This document shows positions 11,580-21,078 of a DNA stretch of 64,000 nt, piece after piece; within the stretch, counting starts at the first letter, position 1, and every line of letters begins with the position of its first letter. The stretch is taken from positions 1 through 64,000 of the forward strand of contig CAYQBN010000002.1 of NCBI GenBank assembly GCA_964415795.1. Direction: 5' to 3'. The notes below the pieces were generated by a model that did no database searches, was not told the origin of the DNA, and saw only the letters and a program-made list of their open reading frames with translations. The position numbers and the translations under genes are program-made. The stretch comes from CALITV01 sp964415795 (lineage in GTDB: Bacteria; UBP6; UBA1177; JAKLFG01).

Positions 11580-13832
11580 ATGAGGCGCTTGGAACTTCTG
11601 CTGGCTGCATCGGCCGCGCTTCTTTTCCTCCTTTCCTGCGACGAAGGGAAGAACGGGGAGACCGACGAGGTCATCGTACCTGACGACGATGGCACAATCA
11701 CCGACGACGCCACCAACGGGACCAACGAGACCGGCGAAGGAAACGATACCAATACCGACGAAATGGACGACACCTCAGACGGGACCGATACGCCGAACAT
11801 CACCGACGGAAATGACGAAACCGCAGACGCCGATTCCTCCTCGGACGAAGTCGGACCAGCCAACGACACCGAACTTCCCGACACCGATTCAGACGAACCA
11901 ACCGACACCGACACCGCGGCGCCGCACACCTACCTCGATCCGGTCACCGTCTGTTCCCCCTCGTTGAGTGACTGCGTCGCGGTCGAGAAGTCGTCCGGCA
12001 TCTACGCGAACTATCGGAAGGACTTCTACTATCCCGAATACGAAGAGGGTGATCTGCTCGACCCGAACCAGCGGGTACCGGCACCAGTGGACGGCGGCCG
12101 CTTCCACATCACCGGCATCGCAGAGGTGAGTGGCACGGTGACGGCGCTCAAGATAGACGGCGTACCTGTTGACGATCTCATCGCACAAAAGAAGATGGTC
12201 TGGGCGCATCCCTATCCGTTTACCGTAACTGCCGGTCAGCCGGTTTGGATCGCCTTCCACTCACAGGATACCAAGTGGGATGCGGCAGGCGCTACGGGCA
12301 CCGTTCGGCTCGAAACGACCGGCGGGGTCGCGCTTGATGGAACTTTCCCAGTCAGCAAACCGGCGGTACCCATCACCTATGTCACCACCGCCGCGAACTA
12401 TACGAAATTTCTCATCCACATCCACAACCGATCCACCACCGCGCAGACCATGACGAAACTTTTCGTGAACGGACGCAATGTCACCGAGGCCGCCTGCATA
12501 CCGAACAAGACGCTCCTGCCGGGCGAACCGGCGCTCTGGACGCTCGACCTCTGCACGCCGCTCGCCCCCGGCGAGCTCTGGACGGTGACGATCGAGTGGC
12601 AGAACGCCGTTCCCTCGACCGCCGGCGGCCGCGTCATCCGCGAGTTCTACCCCATCGAGACATGGCAATCAACGAGCGACTGTCCATGGCCCGGGTCCAA
12701 TCAGGAAAACTACGAGAAGCATCGCGCCGCCTCGATAGACACCTTCTATCTGCACGGCGGCAACGCGGGGGAATGCGGTGTCGTTCTGAAGACGCTCGTC
12801 GAGAACACCGCCGCCGAGAACGATTTCTATGTGCTCGCCACCGAAGATGTCCTGAGACAGAATGGCGTACCGCTCATCGAGAACACTGATCGTGTCGCCG
12901 GCTACTTCGCGGGCGATGAGGCCGACGGTCACATCTACGAAGATCCGGTGGTGGATTACGCCACCGTCCCGTGGGGCAAGTACAAGAACCACACCGAGTG
13001 GTCATGGAGCCACTACCCCGAAATTCCGGTCTATCTCGGCGGAAGCCGCCACCGCAATGTCGGCGCCTTCGCCGGATGCACCGACATCCAAGGGTTCGAC
13101 TTCTACTTCGCCGCCTGCGCACCGCACATCACGGTCGTGGAGGTCAATCGGCCAGCACCGCGTGTCACCTTCGACATGCTCTACGCGGTGCGGGAGGACC
13201 ACATGCCCCTCCCGACATGGCTCTATTCGCAGGCGCTCGGCACGATGTGGGGTACCCCGCCGCTCTCCAGCAAGAAGCGGGTGCCGAACGCCGCCGAACA
13301 GCGCGTCTCGATGTTCATGGTCCTCGCGGCGGGCGCCAAGGGGATGATGTTGTTCCAGACCAATATGGATCTTGCCACCGAAAACCCGGCGACATGGGAG
13401 CAGATAAGCAAGGTCGCAAAAGATGTGAAGGCGATGAAGGAACTGCTCCGCACCGCCGACTACGGCCAGCCGCTCGTAAGCGGCCCCGACTTCATCGCCA
13501 CTTTGCTCCGCGCCGAAAAAGCGCTCGTGCTCGTCATCGTTGCGATAAAGACCGACAACACCGTCAGCGAAGCGGCCTGTCAGATCTCGGATCCACACTG
13601 GGTTTTTTCGACGGTCAACACCGTTCTTACCGTCCCGATCGCCTCCGATATCGGCATCGACGACTACTTCGAGGTAAGCGACGGCTCGCTCCATGATGTT
13701 GCGGGCGTTTCGTTCGACGCCATCAGCCGTACGGCAACGGTTCCGGTATCATTGAGCGACGATCAGCCGACGCGACTGTTCGTCTTCACCGAGGGAACTG
13801 CCATTCGCAACGAGATCCAGAACGGTTTCTAA
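11580..13832 (+). CDS. Large surface lipoprotein with acidic linker and hydrolase-like body
   Basis: The start is set at the ATG at 11580 (GAGG 5 nt upstream), giving 750 residues. It begins with a signal peptide and lipobox FLLSC, so it should be lipid-anchored. About 100 residues of Asp/Glu/Thr/Asn-rich linker follow. The body looks like a beta-sandwich domain (ITGIAEVSGTVTALKIDG, VPITYVTTAANYTKFLIHIH). It is then followed by an alpha/beta region with DTFYLHGGNAGECG, GYFAGDEADGH, EIPVYLGGSRHRNVG and AAGAKGMMLFQTNMDL, which looks like a TIM-barrel glycosidase-like fold. I do not recognise the exact family. It is 13 nt after the PFOR gene and overlaps the convergent exonuclease gene by its stop codon. 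Confidence 0.75.
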   Translation: MRRLELLLAASAALLFLLSCDEGKNGETDEVIVPDDDGTITDDATNGTNETGEGNDTNTDEMDDTSDGTDTPNITDGNDETADADSSSDEVGPANDTELPDTDSDEPTDTDTAAPHTYLDPVTVCSPSLSDCVAVEKSSGIYANYRKDFYYPEYEEGDLLDPNQRVPAPVDGGRFHITGIAEVSGTVTALKIDGVPVDDLIAQKKMVWAHPYPFTVTAGQPVWIAFHSQDTKWDAAGATGTVRLETTGGVALDGTFPVSKPAVPITYVTTAANYTKFLIHIHNRSTTAQTMTKLFVNGRNVTEAACIPNKTLLPGEPALWTLDLCTPLAPGELWTVTIEWQNAVPSTAGGRVIREFYPIETWQSTSDCPWPGSNQENYEKHRAASIDTFYLHGGNAGECGVVLKTLVENTAAENDFYVLATEDVLRQNGVPLIENTDRVAGYFAGDEADGHIYEDPVVDYATVPWGKYKNHTEWSWSHYPEIPVYLGGSRHRNVGAFAGCTDIQGFDFYFAACAPHITVVEVNRPAPRVTFDMLYAVREDHMPLPTWLYSQALGTMWGTPPLSSKKRVPNAAEQRVSMFMVLAAGAKGMMLFQTNMDLATENPATWEQISKVAKDVKAMKELLRTADYGQPLVSGPDFIATLLRAEKALVLVIVAIKTDNTVSEAACQISDPHWVFSTVNTVLTVPIASDIGIDDYFEVSDGSLHDVAGVSFDAISRTATVPVSLSDDQPTRLFVFTEGTAIRNEIQNGF

Positions 13833-14425
13833 CGATCGACCACTAAAAACCGCGAGTCCGGCGGACGGTTCCGGAGGAGTTCCTCCAGTTGCCGCTCAAG
13901 ACGGTTCTTCGTATCGACCGCCCACAAGTTCTCGAGTTTGAGATAGAGCTGAAGCGTTACGAAAGCGTCGGAGAGCGCCCGGTGCATGATACCGAACGGC
14001 GCAAGGTTGAGAAGGTTCTTGAGCGTCGAAAGCCTATAGTTCGGCGCCGTCGGATAACGTTTCCGCGCGGCGCGCAGCGTGTCATAATAGGTGAACGAAT
14101 ACGCGATGCCGGCATCGGTGAGCGCCCGTTCGAGAAAGCCGCTGTCGAACGAAACATTGTGCATGACCACCAGATCGTCGCCGATGAACGAGGTGAGTTC
14201 AGGAGCGACGACCGAGGCGGACGCTGCGTGTGCCACCATGCCGTCGGTGATCCCGTGAACGCGGGTCACTTCCGCCGGTATGTCGCGCTCCGGATTGATG
14301 AGCGCATCGTAGACACCGACGAGGTTATGATCGTGCCATTTGAGTGCCCCGATCTCGACGATGCGATGCGCTTTGTTCACATCGAGACCGGTCGTCTCGA
14401 AATCGATGACGGTGATTGCTGTCAT
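13829..14425 (-). CDS. DnaQ-like DEDDh 3'-5' exonuclease
   Basis: The chosen ATG at 14425 has GGAG 6 nt upstream and starts directly before the first catalytic motif; an in-frame extension upstream has no such site. The 198-residue protein shows the DEDDh exonuclease motifs: VIDFETTG (Exo I), HNVSFDSGFLERAL (Exo II) and HRALSDAFVTLQLYL (Exo III, with His and Asp). It resembles the proofreading epsilon subunit of DNA polymerase III or a related stand-alone DNA/RNA exonuclease. It is probably not the main epsilon subunit, as it lacks a clear polymerase-binding tail. It is monocistronic, and its stop overlaps that of the lipoprotein gene by 3 nt. Confidence 0.9.
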   Translation of the reverse strand: MTAITVIDFETTGLDVNKAHRIVEIGALKWHDHNLVGVYDALINPERDIPAEVTRVHGITDGMVAHAASASVVAPELTSFIGDDLVVMHNVSFDSGFLERALTDAGIAYSFTYYDTLRAARKRYPTAPNYRLSTLKNLLNLAPFGIMHRALSDAFVTLQLYLKLENLWAVDTKNRLERQLEELLRNRPPDSRFLVVDR

Positions 14426-14575
14426 CGGCGTCTCCTTTTTCTCTTCCTGAAGACTACTCCCCCTCTCTTTCGCGTCAACAATGCGGAAAAACACTTTTTC
14501 ACAGCCCGCCTATGTGCGAAATTGCACACTAGCGTCCATTTTTGTTAGATAACCATTTTTGGAGAGTTATGTTTC

Positions 14576-14603
14576 TTGACAAATATCTTCTATCCTGTAG
14601 GTT
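14576..14603 (+). promoter_or_regulatory. Putative promoter of the KAS III-like gene
   Basis: TTGACA (14576-14581) and TAGGTT (14598-14603) are separated by 16 bp. They lie in the 231-bp AT-richer divergent gap (14426-14656) between the exonuclease and this gene, in which I see nothing else. Confidence 0.5.
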
Positions 14604-14656
14604 GAGTCGCACATACGATGTTTCTTGAACTTTGAGTTCAGAAAAGAGGTGCAACT

Positions 14657-15577
14657 ATGCTTGGCATCAAGGAAATCGGTGTATATATCCCGGAAGGTCG
14701 TGAGTCGAATCACAACAAAAAGGAGAAATGGGGCATCGATGATGCCTTTCTTCACGACAAGATCGGCGTCAATCGCCACGCCTACCGCGATTCGAACGAC
14801 GACGCGACCGACATGGGACTTAGGGCTTTTCGTCACCTCGCCTCAAAGATAGACATTGACCGCTCGAAAATCGAGGTGCTCGTTCTCGTCACCCAGAACC
14901 CTGACGAACGAATGCCGCATGCCGGCACGATCCTTCATGAGAAAATTGGACTTCCCTATACCTGCGCCTCTTTCGACATCCCGCTCGGCTGCTCCGGCTA
15001 CCTCTACGGTTTATCGGTTATCGCTGGTTTCATGAAAGAAAATGGCATGAAGCGCGGCCTCCTTATCACCGCCGACCCCTACACAAAATGCGTCAATCCC
15101 GAGGACAAGAACACCTCGCTCCTCTTCGGCGACGCCGCGACCGCCACCTACATCACCGACGACCCCATCCTCGTCCCCGGAAAATATGTCTTCGGGAACC
15201 TGAGCGAGAAGTGGCGTGACATCAAACTGGTCGACAACTGGCTCTTCATGAACGGCGCGGCGGTGGTCAAGTTCGTCGCGAAATACATCCCCGAAAACAT
15301 TCTCCTGACGCTGGAGAAGAATGGCCTCACGAAGGAGCAGATAGATCGCTGGATCCTCCATCAGGCAAGCCGCTTCATCCACCGCATCCTTTGCGAGAAT
15401 CTTGCTCTGCCCATCGAGAAGGTGCCGTGGGATTGCCGCGACTACGGCAACACCGTCTCGAGTTCCATTCCGATCATCCTCGAGAAGGAACTGCACGAGA
15501 CACGCTACCGAACCTTCTTCATCAGCGGTTTCGGCATTGGCCTCTCGTGGGGCAGCACGGTTCTGAAACGCACTTAA
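14657..15577 (+). CDS. 3-oxoacyl-ACP synthase III-like (KAS III) condensing enzyme
   Basis: At 306 residues this has the thiolase fold and length of FabH-type condensing enzymes. The expected catalytic triad is visible: Cys112 in LGCSGYLYG, His235 in WILHQASRF and Asn265 in YGNTVSSSIP. Such enzymes condense an acyl-CoA with malonyl-ACP to start fatty acid or polyketide chains. No acyl carrier protein or other fatty-acid gene is adjacent, so it may be a stand-alone paralogue with a special substrate rather than the housekeeping FabH. It has its own promoter and an AGAGG ribosome binding site. It ends 5 nt from the convergent namZ-like gene with no terminator between. Confidence 0.9.
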   Translation: MLGIKEIGVYIPEGRESNHNKKEKWGIDDAFLHDKIGVNRHAYRDSNDDATDMGLRAFRHLASKIDIDRSKIEVLVLVTQNPDERMPHAGTILHEKIGLPYTCASFDIPLGCSGYLYGLSVIAGFMKENGMKRGLLITADPYTKCVNPEDKNTSLLFGDAATATYITDDPILVPGKYVFGNLSEKWRDIKLVDNWLFMNGAAVVKFVAKYIPENILLTLEKNGLTKEQIDRWILHQASRFIHRILCENLALPIEKVPWDCRDYGNTVSSSIPIILEKELHETRYRTFFISGFGIGLSWGSTVLKRT

Positions 15578-15582
15578 CGCAC

Positions 15583-16764
15583 TTAGTATAGCAGGTACTT
15601 TTCCCGGAGTTTTTTGAACTTTTCGCAGTCGGCTTGCGCCTCGGCACGGATCTTCACGACCGGTTCGTCCGCCTTCAGCCGTTCGGCAATGCCACGACGC
15701 CCGAAGCTGAGCGGGAAGTCAGCAGTTGGCGCGAAGTCAGGAAAAAGAGTAAGAAGTGACTGCACCATCGTAAGGCCGACGCCGAAGAGATCGGCTTTTG
15801 GATCGCTCAGTGTCATTCGGATACCACCGCATTCTTTCCCGTAATGGCGATGCGCCTTGTCTGTAGGCGTAAAACGGAGAGGGGTCAGCGTGACGGAAGT
15901 GGAAAGGCTTTTTCGAAGGGCCTGTGCCCACCTCTCTCCGTCAATGAAAGGGGCACCGTAGATAAAAAAGGGGGCCTCAGTACCGCGCCCGACCGACAAA
16001 TTGGTGGTCTCCAGCCACCCCATCTCGGCATACACGATCGCTGCTTCGGGCGTTTTGAGATTCGGTGACGGCGCTCTCCATGGAAGCCCCGTATCGCGCC
16101 AGAGCATCTCCCGCCGCCACCCCTCCATTGGTACGACCTCGAGCATTGCACCGATCCCGAAGTGTTCGTTGAAGAGCCGCGCCAGTTCACCGATCGTCAT
16201 CCCGTGGCGGGTCGGAATGGGATAGAAGCTCGTAAACTTCCCGGTAAGATCGATCGGCGGTACGAACCCGGAAACGGTGACGCCGCCCGTTGGATTGGGC
16301 CGGTCGAGGACAATGACTTTTTTCCTCGCCTTTTTTGCCGATTCGAGCACAGAGGCGAGCGTTGCCAGATAGGTGTAGTACCGTGCACCGGCATCCTGCA
16401 CATCAAAAAGTATGAGATCGGTATCAGCGAGCAGTTCCAGCCTCGGATTTTTCTCCGCGCCATAGAGCGAAACCACGGGAATGCCCCGGTAGACCGAGTC
16501 AGAGACCTCCCCTTCGCGGTCGCCGGAAAATCCGTGTTCCGGCGTGAAGATCCGCACGATCGTCGCCTTCTTGCCGTCGAGAAGGAGATCCGCAAGGTGG
16601 CGTCCCTGTCGATCGCGGGCGGTGTGGTTGACGACGAGAATCACCTTCTTCCCTGCGACGAGGTCGAAGCCGCGGGAAACGAGCACATCGAGACCGGTCT
16701 TCACCTGAGCAAAAAGGCAAAACGGAACGAGCACCAGAAGCCCTGTTCCGAGAAGGTTCCTCAC
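15583..16764 (-). CDS. namZ: Exo-beta-N-acetylmuramidase family protein (DUF1343, NamZ-like)
   Basis: The 393-residue protein has a cleavable signal peptide (MRNLLGTGLLVLVPFCLFAQ) and the full DUF1343 domain. Family hallmarks include VILVVNHTARDRQGRHLADLL, the FTPEHGFSGDREGEV motif, DLILFDVQDAGARYYTYLATL and VLDRPNPTGG. NamZ from Bacillus removes terminal N-acetylmuramic acid from peptidoglycan fragments, so a cell-wall recycling role outside the cytoplasm is likely. The start is GTG and overlaps the stop of the phospholipase D-like gene by 4 nt (GTGA), so translation is coupled. It converges with the KAS III gene. Confidence 0.92.
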   Translation of the reverse strand: MRNLLGTGLLVLVPFCLFAQVKTGLDVLVSRGFDLVAGKKVILVVNHTARDRQGRHLADLLLDGKKATIVRIFTPEHGFSGDREGEVSDSVYRGIPVVSLYGAEKNPRLELLADTDLILFDVQDAGARYYTYLATLASVLESAKKARKKVIVLDRPNPTGGVTVSGFVPPIDLTGKFTSFYPIPTRHGMTIGELARLFNEHFGIGAMLEVVPMEGWRREMLWRDTGLPWRAPSPNLKTPEAAIVYAEMGWLETTNLSVGRGTEAPFFIYGAPFIDGERWAQALRKSLSTSVTLTPLRFTPTDKAHRHYGKECGGIRMTLSDPKADLFGVGLTMVQSLLTLFPDFAPTADFPLSFGRRGIAERLKADEPVVKIRAEAQADCEKFKKLREKYLLY

Positions 16765-17915
16765 GGGAGCACCTCTTCGGTGTACGCATCGAACGCATCG
16801 AGGATCGCCGCATCGGAAGAAAGAAATAGCACTTCATCATTAAGGAGGCATCCTGCATAGGTCCAATTCATCGAACCGAACAGGGCGATATCGGAAGTAA
16901 GGAAGATCTTGTGGTGGAACACCATATCGCCTTCGTAGTAGGAAACGGTCGCTCCTGCCGCGGCAAGCTCTTCGAATACCAGCTCGTTGGCTACCGTGCC
17001 CCCCTCCCCTACCCAATCATCGAGAAGCACGCGGAGCGTCACCCCGCGCACCGGAAGATCCTTGAGAACATCATACATCGGCGCGCTGTCGGTGATGCCG
17101 TACATGAGGAGAGAGGCGGTCGTTCCCGCGGGAATGCTCTCAATGAGCGATGAGACCACATCGCACGCACCGGGCGAGAAGAAAAGACTTCCGTCGCGTA
17201 TCGCGCACCCTTCAGGAGGGGGACAGACGCTCGTCTTCGCCGTGCCGCGAACCCCCTCCTGTTCCAGTTGAGAGAACTCGGTTTTAAGCGCCGATACGAG
17301 CACCGGGTCGTTACGCACGACAATGAGGTCGTTGCGGATGTTCTGATAGGCGATGTTTCCCGACGAGATGAGCGCGGTCGCACCGTCGATGAGGAAGAAC
17401 TTTTCGTGCATGATGCCGTTTCCCTCGTCGGTATAGGAACGCACCGGAAAGTGCGGTTCTCCCGCCTCGACCGGCGCGCCGACCACGCCGCGGACATCAA
17501 CCCCATGACTTGCCAGCGCATTGAGTTTCGCGAGAATATCGCCGTCGCTGAAGGTGAAGGTCGTAAAAAGCACCTCCTCCTGTGCCCTCCCCAGTTCGGC
17601 AAGCACCGCCGGACGGATCGCCGCATCGAAAAGCACCTCGACAGGGGGAAGATCGAGATCGGGAAGTTCGGTATCCGGCGTCTCGTCGGTCAACTCATCA
17701 GGCGGGATATCACTGGTTTCGCTTTCCGCATCGGTCCCCGTCTCTTTCTCATCGTTCACCGCCACACTTTCGTCAGAGGAGTCCCGCTCCCTCTCGACCA
17801 CCACCGTTCCGTCGTCGGGTGCCTCCGGGACATCGGGACCCGCCACGGAGGTCGGGAGACAACCGGAAAAGACAAAAAGAGAGATCAGCAACGTTTTCCA
17901 CAACCACATACGCAT
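16761..17915 (-). CDS. Lipoprotein with phospholipase D-like (HKD) domains
   Basis: The 384-residue protein has a lipobox FSGC (Cys19) and then an 80-residue Asp/Glu/Ser-rich linker. The body holds two PLD-type repeats. The first motif is MHEKFFLIDG with a proper HxKxxxxD. The second is FHHKIFLTSD followed by GSMNW, where Ser replaces the usual Asp position and Asp follows one residue later. PLD enzymes work through a His pair; with one irregular motif, activity on phospholipid or nucleic acid is uncertain. It should sit outside the inner membrane. It is first of a two-gene operon with namZ (4-nt overlap) and has a strong promoter at 17940-17968. Confidence 0.88.
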   Translation of the reverse strand: MRMWLWKTLLISLFVFSGCLPTSVAGPDVPEAPDDGTVVVERERDSSDESVAVNDEKETGTDAESETSDIPPDELTDETPDTELPDLDLPPVEVLFDAAIRPAVLAELGRAQEEVLFTTFTFSDGDILAKLNALASHGVDVRGVVGAPVEAGEPHFPVRSYTDEGNGIMHEKFFLIDGATALISSGNIAYQNIRNDLIVVRNDPVLVSALKTEFSQLEQEGVRGTAKTSVCPPPEGCAIRDGSLFFSPGACDVVSSLIESIPAGTTASLLMYGITDSAPMYDVLKDLPVRGVTLRVLLDDWVGEGGTVANELVFEELAAAGATVSYYEGDMVFHHKIFLTSDIALFGSMNWTYAGCLLNDEVLFLSSDAAILDAFDAYTEEVLP

Positions 17916-17939
17916 CCTCGCTCCTTGCGGTACGACCTT

Positions 17940-17968
17940 AGTATAAGGATACCGCAGAAAAAAGACAA
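17940..17968 (-). promoter_or_regulatory. Putative promoter of the PLD-namZ operon
   Basis: On the minus strand TTGTCT (17963-17968) and TATACT (17940-17945) are separated by 17 bp, 25 bp upstream of the start codon at 17915. Confidence 0.55.
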
Positions 17969-17986
17969 GCGTCGCTGGTCAGGAAT

Positions 17987-18015
17987 TTGCCTTTTTTACG
18001 CAATCTTGTTAGGGT
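17987..18015 (+). promoter_or_regulatory. Putative promoter of the lpoB operon
   Basis: TTGCCT (17987-17992) and TAGGGT (18010-18015) are separated by 17 bp and lie divergent from the PLD promoter. Confidence 0.5.
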
Positions 18016-18069
18016 GTTCCTGCATGGTACAAGGCATGAAGAACGACACTCATACGGAGGAAAAAGAGC

Positions 18070-18678
18070 ATGCGTAAGATGGTGTATCTCATGGTATGTC
18101 TTGCGGCGGTCGCCGCCGTTTCGTGCGCCTCACAGAGCCGCAAGGTGACCCGTACCGCCGCCGACGAGCAGATAGACCTTTCGGGGCGCTGGAACGACAC
18201 CGACTCACGACTCGTCGCCGAGGAGATGATCCGCGACATCACCACCCGCCCGTGGATAGACGATTTCCAGAACACCCACGACGGCGCTAAACCGGTCGTC
18301 ATCGTCGGCCGCATCCGGAACAAGAGTTCCGAGCACATCGCGACCGATGTCTTCATCAAGGACCTCGAACGGGAACTCATCAACAGCGGACGCGTCAAGT
18401 TCGTGGCCAGCAAGGATCAGCGCGACGAGGTGCGCGCCGAAAAGGAAGACCAGCAGTCGAACGCGAGCGAGGACACCGCCAAGCGGCTCGCACAGGAGAC
18501 TGGCGCCGATTTCATGCTCCAAGGCGTCATCAGTTCGGTCACCGACGCGGTCGAAGGGCAGAAGGTCATCTTCTATCAGGTCGACCTCGAACTCATCAAC
18601 ATCGAGTCGAACGAGAAGGTCTGGATAGGCACCAAGAAGATAAAGAAGGTCATCGAGCAGGCGAAGCACAAGTGGTAG
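18070..18678 (+). CDS. lpoB: Penicillin-binding protein activator LpoB-like lipoprotein
   Basis: The 202-residue protein has a signal peptide ending in VSC. The body follows LpoB: an unstructured stretch, then DLSGRWNDTDSRLVAEEMI, KPVVIVGRIRNKSSEHI, FIKDLERELINSGRVKFVAS, and a C-terminal GADFMLQGVISSVTDAVEG region with the fold shared by LpoB, CsgG-N and TolB-N. LpoB is an outer-membrane lipoprotein that stimulates a class A penicillin-binding protein during peptidoglycan synthesis. It is the first gene of a three-gene envelope operon and has a GGAGG ribosome binding site. Residue +2 is Ala, unlike the acidic +2 of the other lipoproteins in this window. Confidence 0.9.
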   Translation: MRKMVYLMVCLAAVAAVSCASQSRKVTRTAADEQIDLSGRWNDTDSRLVAEEMIRDITTRPWIDDFQNTHDGAKPVVIVGRIRNKSSEHIATDVFIKDLERELINSGRVKFVASKDQRDEVRAEKEDQQSNASEDTAKRLAQETGADFMLQGVISSVTDAVEGQKVIFYQVDLELINIESNEKVWIGTKKIKKVIEQAKHKW

Positions 18679-18682
18679 GATA

Positions 18683-20089
18683 ATGCGTCGCCTCCTCCTC
18701 TCCTTTCTTGGCTGCGCCGTCTTTCTCTTCGGCGCTTGCACGACAGCCAAGGGGCAATACAAGGGCATCGACGAGAAACTGACGCGGCGCGATTACCACG
18801 GTGCCATCGAACAAATCACCGCAGCGAAAGAAAAGGACTACGGCGAGAAGAACCGCGTCTGGTACTACCTCGACCTCGGCATCCTCCTCCACTATGCCGG
18901 CGAGTACGAAAAGAGCAACGAATACCTCACCAAGGCCGAAGAGGCGATCGAAGAACTCTACACCGAGAGCGTCTCGCGTGCGATCGGCAGTTTCGCCCTC
19001 AACGACAACACCAAAGAGTATGCCGGTGAGGACTACGAGGACATTTACACCAATGTCTTCAAGGCACTCAACTATCTCGCTCTGGGGCAGTCGGAAGAGG
19101 CCGGGGTCGAAGTGCGCAAGGTGCATGTGAAACTCAACAAACTCGAGGACAAGTACCCTATCGAAGAAGAGGATGTCCGCGCCAAGGCACCACCGGTGTT
19201 CCGTTCGAGCGCACTCGCCCACTATCTGAGCATGCAGATCTACCGCATGGAGAAGGAGTGGGACGAGGCGGAGATAGACCGTAAGAAGATAGCGGCTGCC
19301 ATCCGGAAACAGCGCGACATCTACCTGCGCCTTGCCGACCCCGAGCAGGCGATCGAGATAGACGACGGAGCGCTCCCGACCGAGATACCCGACGGAGGCG
19401 CGGTCGTCAGCGTCGTCGCGTTCAACGGCCTTGGCCCTGAAAAGGTGGCGCGTCAGATAAATGTCAACACGATCGCCGGCTTCATCAGCATCAGTTCCCG
19501 CGTGGACGACAAAAAGGACGGTGCCGTCTCGGAGGTCCGCGCCCTCTTCCACTACCCTGATCTCCTCATCCCCATCCCGATGATGCCGCCCGGGTACAAC
19601 TTCACCGTCGAACTTCCCGAGATACGCCACAAGCGGCCGGTCGCCGATCGGATCCGAGTCGTGGTGGACGGCACACGGGAACTCGAACTTTTCCCGATAG
19701 AGAACATCTCGCGCGTCGCCGAGGTGACCTTCGCGCGCAAAGTGGCCGGTGCCTACGCCAAGACGCTCATCCGTGCCGGCATGAAGTTCGCGGCGGCGAT
19801 CGCCGCATCTGAGGCGGCTGCCCGAGCCGGAGGCGGCCTCGTCGGAGCGCTCACCCGCTTCGGCACGAGCACACTCGCAAGCGCGACCGAGAAGGCCGAC
19901 CTTCGAATGTCCTACTTTTTCCCTGGCGAGGCGTACGCTGGAGAACTCGTAGTCGAGCCGGGGGAACACGAAGTCGCTATCACCTACTATCGCGGCTCCG
20001 CCGAGGTGTTCCGCGAGACGAAAAAAATAATGGTACAACCAAACAGCCTCGGCATCGTCGAGGCCTTTTATCCGGGGGTTCAACGATGA
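18683..20089 (+). CDS. COG3014-type lipoprotein with TPR region
   Basis: The 468-residue protein has a lipobox FGAC. An N-terminal helical-repeat region of about 200 residues contains TPR-like segments (RDYHGAIEQITAAKE, YAGEYEKSNEYLTKAEEAI). A mostly beta region follows, then an Ala/Gly-rich helix (AGMKFAAAIAASEAAARAGG) that could insert in a membrane, and a final beta domain. This matches the COG3014 family, whose function is unknown but which often lies with lpoB and an LPP20-family gene. It starts 4 nt after lpoB and overlaps the next gene by 4 nt, so the three are co-expressed and probably act together at the outer membrane. Confidence 0.85.
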   Translation: MRRLLLSFLGCAVFLFGACTTAKGQYKGIDEKLTRRDYHGAIEQITAAKEKDYGEKNRVWYYLDLGILLHYAGEYEKSNEYLTKAEEAIEELYTESVSRAIGSFALNDNTKEYAGEDYEDIYTNVFKALNYLALGQSEEAGVEVRKVHVKLNKLEDKYPIEEEDVRAKAPPVFRSSALAHYLSMQIYRMEKEWDEAEIDRKKIAAAIRKQRDIYLRLADPEQAIEIDDGALPTEIPDGGAVVSVVAFNGLGPEKVARQINVNTIAGFISISSRVDDKKDGAVSEVRALFHYPDLLIPIPMMPPGYNFTVELPEIRHKRPVADRIRVVVDGTRELELFPIENISRVAEVTFARKVAGAYAKTLIRAGMKFAAAIAASEAAARAGGGLVGALTRFGTSTLASATEKADLRMSYFFPGEAYAGELVVEPGEHEVAITYYRGSAEVFRETKKIMVQPNSLGIVEAFYPGVQR

Positions 20090-21066
20090 AAACGATCCTT
20101 TTCGCGTTCTTTTGCACACTGGCTGCAACGCTCTCTGCCGCGGAGTGCACAAAGGGCATGAGCGACCCCAAGGCGCTCTATCCCGAAACCGACTACCTTG
20201 CCGCCATCGGCGATGGCGACACCCTTTCGGCGGCGCAGGCGCGCGCCATGACGGCGCTCTCCTACATCTTCGAGGCGAAGGTAAAGGGCGATCTCACGAT
20301 GGCCGAGTCATCGACCATCCGTGGCGGCAAGGAAGAAACCCTTTCGTTCGTGCGCGACGCGGCGAACATCCGCACCGAACAGCAACTCATCAATGTCCAG
20401 TTCGGCGAGCACTGCACCGACAAATCGGGTCGCGTCTATGTCGCTGCCTATCTCGACCGCCGCAAGACCGCTCCACTCTACGTCGAAAAGATCCAAGGTC
20501 TCATGAACGAAGCAGAGGCGGAAATCGCCAAGGCAAAGGGAGAAGGCGAGCCGGTTAAGACCTTCGCGCGATTCAAGAAGGCGGTCGTCAAGGCGCAGGA
20601 GGCTGAGGTCTTCAAGCGGGCGCTCCGCATCATCCATCCGCCGACCTTTGCGACGCTCAAGACGCGGCCGGTAAGCGAGGTCATCACCCTCTTCGAGGAG
20701 CAGGTACGCAAACTCATCGTATCACTCGCCATCGAGGGCGACAAGGAGAACCGCCTCAAGGCAGCGGCCGACGGCGCATTCAAGAAGCAGGGGCTCTCGG
20801 AGATCGTCGAGAAAGACGGCGTTCTGCGGGCCACCATCTCGTTCGCGACCGAGAAGGCCGAACTTCAGAACAAATACTATAACCTTCGGTGGACACTCAC
20901 CCTCACCATCACCGACAAAGCGGGCAAGCCGCTCGTCACCAAGACCGAGAACCAGCGGACGAGCGCCATCAGCGAAAGCGAGGCACTGAACCGTTCCTAC
21001 AAAGATGCCGAAAAGGCACTCGCGAAACTCGTCGCCGCGGCGGTCGCCGCGATCGGCGGGAACTGA
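20086..21066 (+). CDS. LPP20-like envelope protein
   Basis: The 326-residue protein has a signal peptide (MKTILFAFFCTLAATLSAAEC). It then has an LPP20-like region: DYLAAIGDGDTLSAAQARAM, where small proteins of this family use the same 'GxG-sxxxAxxxA' pattern. The central part is coiled and rich in Lys/Glu/Ala, and the C-terminal part is a mixed alpha/beta domain (ATISFATEKAELQNKYYNLRW). It overlaps the COG3014 gene by 4 nt (ATGA). The role is unknown; its position at the end of the lpoB operon suggests periplasmic or outer-membrane work connected with cell-wall synthesis. It ends 12 nt from the convergent VWA gene. Confidence 0.75.
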   Translation: MKTILFAFFCTLAATLSAAECTKGMSDPKALYPETDYLAAIGDGDTLSAAQARAMTALSYIFEAKVKGDLTMAESSTIRGGKEETLSFVRDAANIRTEQQLINVQFGEHCTDKSGRVYVAAYLDRRKTAPLYVEKIQGLMNEAEAEIAKAKGEGEPVKTFARFKKAVVKAQEAEVFKRALRIIHPPTFATLKTRPVSEVITLFEEQVRKLIVSLAIEGDKENRLKAAADGAFKKQGLSEIVEKDGVLRATISFATEKAELQNKYYNLRWTLTLTITDKAGKPLVTKTENQRTSAISESEALNRSYKDAEKALAKLVAAAVAAIGGN

Positions 21067-21078
21067 AAGATCTCTTCC